A stretch of 11,182 bases of DNA from Phyllobacteriaceae bacterium UBA1940 (GTDB taxonomy: Bacteria; Pseudomonadota; Alphaproteobacteria; Rhizobiales; Rhizobiaceae): NCBI GenBank assembly GCA_002336975.1, contig DDFA01000092.1:1-11182 (forward strand), in the 5' to 3' direction. The notes under the pieces are model-generated. The model was not told where the DNA came from. It worked only from the letters and a program-made list of their open reading frames with translations, and searched no databases. Shown one piece after another: positions 5,570 through 11,182 of this stretch. Positions within the stretch are counted from its first letter, which is position 1. Every line of letters begins with the position of its first letter. The translations under genes were made by a program, and so were the position numbers.

Positions 5570-6057
5570 GCCTCGACAACCGTCCGCAATATTCCGGCGG
5601 CTGCCAGTGCGGAGCGGTGCGCTTTCACCTCGATGGCGCGCTGGGCGACGCCTCGGTGTGCCATTGCCGGATGTGCCAGAAGGCGGCGGGCAATTTCTAC
5701 CTGCCGCTGGTGTCGGTCGGCGCGGCAAAGCTGAGCTGGACGCGGGGGCAGCCCAAGCGCTTCCGGTCCTCGAGCGCGGCGCGGCGCGGCTTTTGCGCCC
5801 GATGCGGCACGCCACTGACCTATGAGGCGGCGGACGGGATCGCGCTGGCGATCGGCGCGTTCGATGCGCCCGAAGACCTAGCCCCGACGATCGCCTGGGG
5901 AGTGGAATCGAAACTGCCTTATGTCGACGATGTCGCCCGTCTTCCGCAAAAGCACACAATGGGCGATCTTGCGTCAGCGTCGTTTCTCGCAGACCTCAAA
6001 TCCTTCCAGCACCCGGACTTTGACACCGAGAGCTGGCCACCGGAGCAACAGCCATGA
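5566..6057 (+). CDS. GFA-family zinc protein, copy 1
   Basis: This 163-aa protein is of the GFA family (glutathione-dependent formaldehyde-activating enzyme, Mss4-like fold). The zinc-binding cysteines are all present: C13 and C15 in GGCQCGAVRF, C32, C34 and C37 in CHCRMCQK, and C77 and C80 in FCARCGTPL. The founding enzyme was proposed to aid S-hydroxymethylglutathione formation, but most GFA proteins have no proven activity, so that function should not be assumed. The C-terminus holds a FQHPDFDTESWP motif shared with the next gene. The start at 5566 overlaps the VOC stop (ATGA), and the stop overlaps the start of copy 2 in the same way. Compared with copy 2 it has three extra N-terminal residues. 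Confidence 0.92.
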   Translation: MSLDNRPQYSGGCQCGAVRFHLDGALGDASVCHCRMCQKAAGNFYLPLVSVGAAKLSWTRGQPKRFRSSSAARRGFCARCGTPLTYEAADGIALAIGAFDAPEDLAPTIAWGVESKLPYVDDVARLPQKHTMGDLASASFLADLKSFQHPDFDTESWPPEQQP

Positions 6058-6533
6058 GCGAACATTATCGGACCGGCGGGTGCCAGTGCGGGGCGGTCAG
6101 ATTCCGCATCCACGGCGAACTGGGGCGCGCCTCGATCTGCCATTGCCGGATGTGCCAGAAGGCTTTTGGCGGTTTTTTTGGACCATTGGTCTCGGCGCCC
6201 AGGGACGGCGTCGAGTGGACGCGCGAGGAGCCGAGCTATTTCCAGTCCTCGGTCAATATCGACCGCGGCTTTTGCGCCCGCTGCGGCACGCCGCTGACCT
6301 ATCGCCATCCCGAAGGCATCGAGATCGCCATCGGCGCCTTCGACGACCGCAGCGACCTGGCGCCGAAAATCCAGGTCAACGCCGGTTCGGCCATTCCGTG
6401 GGTGTTCGAAATTTTCGACGCGCCGAAACGCTCGCCCGATGAGGACGCGAAGCGCCAGCAGGAGCAGATCATCTCGTTCCAGCACCCCGACCACGACACG
6501 ACCTTTTGGCCGACCCAGGGCATGAAGATCTGA
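6054..6533 (+). CDS. GFA-family zinc protein, copy 2
   Basis: This 159-aa protein is a close paralogue of the preceding gene. The same seven cysteines are at C10, C12, C29, C31, C34, C74 and C77, and the C-terminal motif is FQHPDHDTTFWP. The two genes share a 26-nt identical stretch over the CHCRMCQK region (5659-5684 and 6138-6163) and a near-identical FCARCGTPLTY block, pointing to tandem duplication or gene conversion. The middle and C-terminal parts have diverged, so the copies may differ in substrate. The start overlaps copy 1's stop by 4 nt. The stop shares one base with the start of the small membrane protein gene (TGATG). A cytoplasmic zinc protein is expected; activity is unproven. 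Confidence 0.92.
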   Translation: MSEHYRTGGCQCGAVRFRIHGELGRASICHCRMCQKAFGGFFGPLVSAPRDGVEWTREEPSYFQSSVNIDRGFCARCGTPLTYRHPEGIEIAIGAFDDRSDLAPKIQVNAGSAIPWVFEIFDAPKRSPDEDAKRQQEQIISFQHPDHDTTFWPTQGMKI

Positions 6534-6664
6534 TGACCGACAACCGGCCGTCGACCCAGATGCCCAAATGGCTGATCTACGGCATCGCCGCCAAGATCGC
6601 CCTCGTCGTCCTCGTCACCGGCGCCGTGCTCTGGTACGCCGGCGTCTTCGGATCGTTTCCATGA
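6533..6664 (+). CDS. 43-aa single-span membrane protein, translationally coupled to cimA
   Basis: The frame reads MTDNRPSTQMPKWLIYGIAA and continues to AGVFGSFP (43 aa). Residues 13-37 form one strongly hydrophobic segment (about WLIYGIAAKIALVVLV through AVLWYAG), preceded by a short polar tail, predicting a small inner-membrane protein. Its ATG shares a base with the stop of GFA copy 2 (TGATG), and its stop overlaps the cimA ATG (ATGA). This double coupling is strong evidence that it is real although it is short enough for automatic callers to miss. No own ribosome site is needed if translation re-initiates. I do not recognise a named family. It has no charged or cysteine motif hinting at chemistry. 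Confidence 0.75.
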   Translation: MTDNRPSTQMPKWLIYGIAAKIALVVLVTGAVLWYAGVFGSFP

Positions 6665-8280
6665 CCGCAAAAGAACGCATCTACCTCTTCGACACGACCT
6701 TGCGAGACGGCCAGCAGACGCCGGGCGTCGACTTTTCGGTCGAGGACAAGATCGCCATCGCGGCGATGCTGGACGAGTTCGGCATGGACTATGTCGAAGG
6801 CGGCTATCCCGGCGCCAATCCGACCGACACGGCGTTTTTCGACAGGAAGCGCACGGCGCGGTCGAAATTCGTCGCCTTCGGCATGACCAAGCGCGCCGGC
6901 GTGTCGGCCTCCAACGATCCGGGGCTGGCGGCGCTATTGCAGGCCAGGGCGGACGCCATCTGCTTCGTCGCCAAGAGCTGGGACTACCATGTGCGGGTGG
7001 CGCTGGGCTGCTCCAACGAGGAAAACCTCGCCGCGATCACCGATTCCGTCGCCGCCGCAACTGCGGCCGGGCGCGAGGCGATGGTCGATTGCGAGCATTT
7101 CTTCGACGGCTACAAGGCCAATCCGGACTATGCGCTGGCCTGCGCCCGGGCCGCCTGCGACGCCGGCGCGCGCTGGGTGGTGCTGTGCGACACCAATGGC
7201 GGAACGCAGCCGGCCGAGGTGCGCGAGATTGTCGGGCAGGTGATCGCAGCCGGCATTCCCGGCGACCGGCTGGGCATCCACGCCCATGACGACACGGGTC
7301 AGGCGGTGGCCAATTCGCTGGCCGCGGTCGAGGCCGGCGCGCGCCAGGTGCAGGGCACGCTGAACGGAATCGGCGAACGCTGCGGCAACGCCAACCTTGT
7401 CACCATCATTCCCACCTTGATGCTGAAGCCGGCCTTCGCCGGAAAGTTCCGGACCGGCGTGTCGAAGGAGGCGCTGGCCGGCATTGCGCGGCTGTCGCGC
7501 AATTTCGACGAACTGCTCAACCGTGCGCCCGACGCCCAGGCGCCCTATGTCGGCGCGTCGGCCTTCGCCACCAAGGCCGGCATTCACGCCTCGGCGCTGG
7601 TCAAGGAGCCGGCGACCTATGAACACGTGCCGCCCGAAAGCGTTGGCAACCGTCGCAAGGTGATGGTGTCGGACCAGGGCGGCAAGTCGAACTTTTTGGC
7701 CGAGCTGAAGCGGCGCGGCATTGCGGTGGACAGGAACGACAGCCGCCTCGACGCGCTGATCGCGCTGGTCAAGGAGCGCGAGGCGTCGGGCTACGCCTAT
7801 GAGGGCGCGGACGCCTCGTTCGAGTTGCTGGCGCGCAAAATGCTGGGCGCGGTGCCGGATTTCTTCCGCATCGAGAGCTTTCGCTGCCTGGTGGAGCGCC
7901 GTTACGACGCGCGCGGCAACATCAGAACCGTCTCCGAGGCGGTGGTGAAACTGACCGTTGACGGCGAGGAGCGCATGTCGGTCGCCGAGGGCCACGGCCC
8001 GGTCAACGCGCTCGACATCGCGCTTCGAAAGGATCTGGGCAGATACCAGGACGAAATCGCCGACATGGCGCTGGTCGACTTCAAGGTGCGCATCCTGAAC
8101 GGCGGCACCGAGGCGATCACCCGGGTGCTGATCGAAAGCCACGATTCCACCGGCGCGCGCTGGTGGACGGTGGGCGTGTCGGACAATGTCATCGACGCCT
8201 CGTTCCAGGCGCTGATGGACGCGATTGTCTACAAGCTGATGAAGAACAGAGAGATGGCCGGGCTGGTGGCGGCGGAGTAG
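6661..8280 (+). CDS. cimA: (R)-citramalate synthase
   Basis: This 539-aa enzyme condenses pyruvate with acetyl-CoA to (R)-citramalate, the first step of the threonine-independent route to 2-oxobutyrate and isoleucine. The HMGL/DRE-TIM barrel (about 5-280) has DTTLRDGQQTPG at 11-22, the metal-binding HAHDD at 207-211 and GIGERCGNANL at 236-246. A linker and a LeuA-type C-terminal regulatory domain (about 385-530) follow, including GHGPVNALDIALRKDL and DFKVRILNGGTEAITRVLIE, where isoleucine feedback would act. The GGYPGANPTD segment and length fit the CimA subtype (TIGR00977) better than LeuA or NifV. I start at 6661, overlapping the small membrane gene's stop; the longer frame from 6568 adds an Arg-rich, out-of-frame shadow of that gene. 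It ends the coupled run. Confidence 0.93.
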   Translation: MTAKERIYLFDTTLRDGQQTPGVDFSVEDKIAIAAMLDEFGMDYVEGGYPGANPTDTAFFDRKRTARSKFVAFGMTKRAGVSASNDPGLAALLQARADAICFVAKSWDYHVRVALGCSNEENLAAITDSVAAATAAGREAMVDCEHFFDGYKANPDYALACARAACDAGARWVVLCDTNGGTQPAEVREIVGQVIAAGIPGDRLGIHAHDDTGQAVANSLAAVEAGARQVQGTLNGIGERCGNANLVTIIPTLMLKPAFAGKFRTGVSKEALAGIARLSRNFDELLNRAPDAQAPYVGASAFATKAGIHASALVKEPATYEHVPPESVGNRRKVMVSDQGGKSNFLAELKRRGIAVDRNDSRLDALIALVKEREASGYAYEGADASFELLARKMLGAVPDFFRIESFRCLVERRYDARGNIRTVSEAVVKLTVDGEERMSVAEGHGPVNALDIALRKDLGRYQDEIADMALVDFKVRILNGGTEAITRVLIESHDSTGARWWTVGVSDNVIDASFQALMDAIVYKLMKNREMAGLVAAE

Positions 8281-8302
8281 GGACCGCCGACAACTGGTGC
8301 AG

Positions 8303-8653
8303 CTATTTCCGGGTCCAGGTTTCGGTCGACATCTTGCTTGCGCCCAGATGGGTCCACACGCCCTCCCAGCGGCCGTCCTTGCCGGTCATCAGGCCGACCC
8401 CGAGTTCCTCGTCGTCGGCATAGCCGTACGACAGGAAATTGTCGTCGCCGACAGCCGAGCCTTCCTGCTCGGTTCCGTCTTCAAACTTGTAGGTAAGTTC
8501 ATAGACGTCTCCTGATTTCACGATCTGCAATTCGGCGCTGTAGGGCTGACCGTCGAGATCGACGCCCTTGACGTCATAATTGCCGGACGGATCGGCAAGC
8601 GCCGCAACTGTCGACCAGATCAGCAACGCAAAGACCTGAACAACCCGTTTCAT
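8303..8653 (-). CDS. Small secreted hypothetical protein, beta-rich
   Basis: This 116-aa protein begins MKRVVQVFALLIWSTVAALA, a textbook Sec signal peptide with cleavage after residue 20 (ALA before DPSG). The 96-residue mature part has an alternating Gly/Tyr/Asp pattern (GNYDVKGVDLDGQPYSAEL, YELTYKFEDG, WEGVWTHLGASK) suggesting a small beta-barrel or sandwich. Rhizobial exported proteins starting GxYxVxGxxxDGxxY look alike, but none has a function I can name. The mature protein has no cysteine, and there is no lipobox. The start at 8653 has GGGAG 8 nt upstream; longer in-frame starts would bury the signal peptide. It converges with cimA across 22 nt and diverges from rarD. Confidence 0.75.
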   Translation of the reverse strand: MKRVVQVFALLIWSTVAALADPSGNYDVKGVDLDGQPYSAELQIVKSGDVYELTYKFEDGTEQEGSAVGDDNFLSYGYADDEELGVGLMTGKDGRWEGVWTHLGASKMSTETWTRK

Positions 8654-8815
8654 GGCGATTCTCCCGCATGAGTGACGCCGCGACATTAGCCGTGCAGGAC
8701 AAAGAGTAAATTGGTCACAAGTCGAGGTCCCCTCGGACTGATCCATGACTTTCTTTCAACTGTGCCATCAAAATTCTGCGATGGCCCGGCGGCCGGCTTC
8801 GGTCCATAAGCGGCG

Positions 8816-9751
8816 ATGGCCGTCGAGACCGCACAGACCCAAAAGATCGCGCAGCAGGCGCCGACCGGCGACACGCTGGACGGGTTCCTGCTGGCGCTTG
8901 TGACCTATCTGATCTGGGGCGTGATGCCGCTCTACATGAAGCTGGTGGCGCATCTGCCGACGGTGGAGGTGATCGCCCACCGCGTCATCTGGTCGGTGCC
9001 GATCGCCTTTGCGGTGCTGCTTTGGCAGCGGCGGCTGGGCGACTTCAAGACCGCCATCAGGTCGCCGCGCACGGTGGCGCAGGCGGCGATCGCCGCCGCT
9101 TTCGTCTCGATCAACTGGGGCGTGTATGTGTGGGCGATCTCGGTCGACCGGACGCTGGAGACGGCGCTCGGCTACTACATCAACCCGCTGGTGACAGTGC
9201 TGGTCGGTGCGGCGGTGCTTGGCGAACGGATGAGCCGGGTGCAGATGATCGCGATCGGGCTGGCCGCCGCCGCCGTGGCGGTGCTGACCCTCGACGGCGG
9301 CGGATTGCCCTGGGTGTCGCTGGCGCTGGCAGGCTCGTGGGCGACCTATGCGTTCCTGAAGAAGACGCTGCCGGTCGGCCCGGCGCAGGGCTTTCTGCTC
9401 GAGGTGACGCTGCTGTCGGTTCCCGCGCTCGCCTACATCTTCTATGTCCAGTCGCACGGGACCGGGCACTTTTTCGACCGCGGCGGCGTCGAGGCGCTGC
9501 TGTTGATGGGCTGCGGCGTGGTCACCGCGGTGCCGCTGCTGCTCTACGCCAATGCCGCCAAGCGGCTGACCCTGACGACCATCGGGCTGATGCAGTATAT
9601 CGCGCCAACCATCGTGTTCCTGATCGCGGTATTTGTGTTCAAGGAGCCGTTTTCGACGACGAAGCTGGTCGCCTTCGGACTGATCTGGGCGGGACTGGCG
9701 CTGTATGCCGGCTCGATCCTGCGCTCTCGCGCCCGGGCGAAGGCCGCCTGA
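8816..9751 (+). CDS. rarD: EamA-family transporter RarD
   Basis: This 311-aa inner-membrane protein has about ten hydrophobic spans forming two EamA repeats (drug/metabolite transporter superfamily). Motifs typical of the RarD subgroup are present: FLLALVTYLIWGVMPLYMKLV near residues 24-44, E51 with H55-R56 and W59-S60, INWGVYVWAI and ETALGYYINPL around 99-127, and LTLTTIGLMQYIAPTIVFL near the end. RarD was named for chloramphenicol sensitivity, but its physiological substrate is not established; small-molecule efflux is the general expectation. The start at 8816 has only a weak AAGCGG ribosome site. The first 20 residues are polar. It ends 1 nt before the stop of the converging LOG gene. Confidence 0.92.
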   Translation: MAVETAQTQKIAQQAPTGDTLDGFLLALVTYLIWGVMPLYMKLVAHLPTVEVIAHRVIWSVPIAFAVLLWQRRLGDFKTAIRSPRTVAQAAIAAAFVSINWGVYVWAISVDRTLETALGYYINPLVTVLVGAAVLGERMSRVQMIAIGLAAAAVAVLTLDGGGLPWVSLALAGSWATYAFLKKTLPVGPAQGFLLEVTLLSVPALAYIFYVQSHGTGHFFDRGGVEALLLMGCGVVTAVPLLLYANAAKRLTLTTIGLMQYIAPTIVFLIAVFVFKEPFSTTKLVAFGLIWAGLALYAGSILRSRARAKAA

Positions 9752-9752
9752 G

Positions 9753-10355
9753 CTACATCCTGTCGATGACCGCCTGATCGCCGGCGTCCGCGCCGCTGAC
9801 GCGCGCCAAGATGGCGGGAACCACGTCGTCGATGCGGTCGATGACCAGCGGCTGGACGAGATGGCCGGTGTGGACGAAACCTTCGGCCCGCATATGGTCG
9901 AGCAGCGCGATCATCGGATTCCAGAAGCCCGCGACATTGGCGAACACCATCGGCTTCTTGTGGTGGCCAAGCTGCCCCCAGGTCATGATCTCGACGATTT
10001 CCTCAACGGTGCCGATGCCGCCCGGCAGCGCCACGAAGGCGTCGGATTCCTCGAACATGCGGTGCTTGCGCTGGTGCATATTGTCGGTCACGACCAGTTC
10101 GTCGAGGCGTTGCAGCGCCGCCTCCGTCGCTTCCTTGTTCATCAGGAAGCGCGGGATGATGCCCATCACCCGCCCGCCGGCGTCGCGCGCGCCTTGCGCC
10201 ACCGCGCCCATGACGCCGCGCGTGCCGCCGCCATAGACCAGCCGCAGTCCGGCGCCGGCGATGGCGCGGCCAAGCTGAAGGCCAGAGGCAACATAGATGT
10301 CGCTACGGCCAGGCGATGAACCGCAATAGACGCAAATCGACCGAATCTCTGCCAT
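9753..10355 (-). CDS. LOG-family protein (TIGR00730, Rossmann fold nucleotide phosphoribohydrolase)
   Basis: This 200-aa protein has the family signatures YGGGTRGVMGAVA at 41-53, MHQRKHRMF at 93-101 (R96), and PGGIGTVEEI at 111-120 (E118, E119). These form the nucleotide-binding and catalytic site of LOG proteins, which release a free base from nucleoside 5'-monophosphates; in plants and some bacteria this activates cytokinins. They were formerly mis-named lysine decarboxylases. In a soil bacterium either cytokinin release or general nucleotide salvage is possible. I chose ATG at 10355 (MAEIRSICVYCGSSPG), where family homology starts. A GTG at 10424 is in frame but adds a basic stretch with no ribosome site. 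It converges with rarD and diverges from the gene at 10467. Confidence 0.92.
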   Translation of the reverse strand: MAEIRSICVYCGSSPGRSDIYVASGLQLGRAIAGAGLRLVYGGGTRGVMGAVAQGARDAGGRVMGIIPRFLMNKEATEAALQRLDELVVTDNMHQRKHRMFEESDAFVALPGGIGTVEEIVEIMTWGQLGHHKKPMVFANVAGFWNPMIALLDHMRAEGFVHTGHLVQPLVIDRIDDVVPAILARVSGADAGDQAVIDRM

Positions 10356-10466
10356 GCCGGCTAGGTGATCCGACGGGGTCGGCCGGTCAAGACGCCATGC
10401 GGCCTTTTTCTTGTCGTATTCCACGATTCACGATAGACCGGGCCAGATTGTCACGGGGAAGCGAGC

Positions 10467-11182
10467 ATGGTGGGCGCTCAGATCAAGGCATTGTCGCTGC
10501 TGCTTGGCGGCGTGGCCGTCGCGGGAACCGCCGCCTATGTGTCGGGCGCGCTGGACCGCTTCATCAAGGCGCCGGCGCAGCAGGTCGCCGTCCAGACGAG
10601 CGACCCGGCGCCGCTGGTGGCCAAGCAACAGCCCGCCGCAACGGCGCCGCAGCCGGAAACAAAACCGCAGGTCATCGAACAGCCGGCCAAGGTGGAACCG
10701 CCGGCGGCGCAGCCCGAGCCAGCCGCGAAGGCGGCGGTCGTGGCGCCTTCCTTCGACATCGTGCGCGCCGAGCCCGACGGTTCGCTCGTGATCGCCGGCA
10801 AGGCGGCGCCTGGCTCGACGGTGGAGATCGTGTCCGGTTCGAAGGTGCTGGGGACCGCGACGGCGACGCCCGAAGGCGACTTTGCGGTGGTGCTGGACAA
10901 CCCGCTGCCGCCGGGCGACTACCAGATCGTGCTGCGCGCCACCGGCGAGGACAAGATCGCGGCGATGTCGACCGAGACCGCGATTGTGTCGATCCCCGAC
11001 CGCAAGGACGGTCAGGTGCTGGCGCTGGTCGAGCAGCCGGGCCAGCCGAGCCGGCTGATTACCCTGCCCGAGGCCAAGGCGCCGCAAGCTGCGCCGGCCG
11101 AACCTGCCGCGGCGCCGCAGCCGCAGGACGCCGCCGCAAAGCCGGACGCCGCCGACCAGCAGCCGGCGACGCAGGTTGCTGG
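10467..11182 (+). CDS. Membrane-anchored protein with Pro/Ala linker and Ig-like domain, probably LysM protein (cut by window edge)
   Basis: The frame begins MVGAQIKALSLLLGGVAVAG and stays open to the edge (238 residues seen). Residues 7-25 form an N-terminal membrane anchor or signal sequence. Residues about 36-95 are a low-complexity Ala/Pro/Gln/Glu linker. Residues about 96-178 (FDIVRAEPDGSLVIAGKAAP to ETAIVSIPD) look like a small Ig/fibronectin-like beta domain. After LALVEQPGQPSRLITLPEAK another Ala/Pro linker follows. Rhizobia encode proteins with just this N-terminal layout that end in a LysM peptidoglycan-binding domain, so that is my best guess; the LysM part would lie beyond 11182 and is not seen. 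ATG at 10467 has GGGGAAG 7 nt upstream. It diverges from the LOG gene. Confidence 0.75.
   Translation, partial: MVGAQIKALSLLLGGVAVAGTAAYVSGALDRFIKAPAQQVAVQTSDPAPLVAKQQPAATAPQPETKPQVIEQPAKVEPPAAQPEPAAKAAVVAPSFDIVRAEPDGSLVIAGKAAPGSTVEIVSGSKVLGTATATPEGDFAVVLDNPLPPGDYQIVLRATGEDKIAAMSTETAIVSIPDRKDGQVLALVEQPGQPSRLITLPEAKAPQAAPAEPAAAPQPQDAAAKPDAADQQPATQVA

Noticed and set aside
4776..6533. A defence island built around the DUF559 nuclease-like gene
   Set aside because: Neighbours are metabolic (VOC, GFA, cimA) and housekeeping (cysS); there is no methylase, helicase, toxin or phage-related gene nearby.
6934..8142. 402-codon open frame antisense to cimA
   Set aside because: Same reason: a mirror of strong codon bias in a well-supported gene, with no ribosome site or domain.
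8678..8760. Intrinsic terminator from the imperfect GTCGAGG/CCTCGGAC pairing upstream of rarD
   Set aside because: The stem is short, bulged, lacks a T-run and lies between divergent genes, where no terminator is required.

Overview
The window is GC-rich chromosomal DNA from an alphaproteobacterium, most likely Hyphomicrobiales and close to the Mesorhizobium/Phyllobacteriaceae group. The reasons are a TIGR02301-family protein (a family I know only from alphaproteobacteria) beside a Nudix gene, a CtrA-type TTAA-N7-TTAAC box, rhizobial-style GC-rich palindromic intergenic repeats, and the gene set and codon use throughout. I see no plasmid, phage, IS, CRISPR or rRNA/tRNA signature. It reads as ordinary housekeeping chromosome with some interesting regulatory detail. 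I did not find a new defence or mobile system.

Layout. Positions 1-1523 hold minus-strand genes: a truncated exported Pro-rich protein (runs off the left edge), an 85-aa hypothetical with a candidate CtrA-controlled promoter, a TIGR02301 exported protein and a Nudix hydrolase. Positions 1524-1773 are a divergent gap with an inverted-repeat element and a small palindrome. At 1774-2544 lies a YedK/HMCES-type SRAP peptidase that looks leaderless. A 52-aa membrane-type small ORF converges on it. The 355-nt gap 2705-3059 carries a promoter and a possible regulatory leader for cysS (3060-4526).

Downstream of cysS is a perfect 57-bp inverted repeat (4558-4729). It is followed by a tightly coupled run in which every gene overlaps the next: a DUF559 nuclease-like protein, a VOC/glyoxalase-fold protein, two tandem GFA-family zinc proteins, a 43-aa single-span membrane protein that ordinary length cut-offs miss, and cimA (citramalate synthase). 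A convergent small secreted protein (8303-8653) follows, then rarD (EamA transporter), a convergent LOG-family nucleotide hydrolase, and the start of a membrane-anchored protein with a Pro/Ala linker and an Ig-like domain. That last gene probably encodes a LysM protein and is cut by the right edge.

How the genes fit together. CysRS charges tRNA-Cys. CimA makes (R)-citramalate from pyruvate and acetyl-CoA, the entry to the threonine-independent isoleucine route. The GFA and VOC proteins suggest small aldehyde or thiol-adduct chemistry encoded in the same transcript, but no specific substrate can be read from sequence. SRAP and Nudix are nucleic-acid and nucleotide maintenance functions flanking a shared divergent control region.
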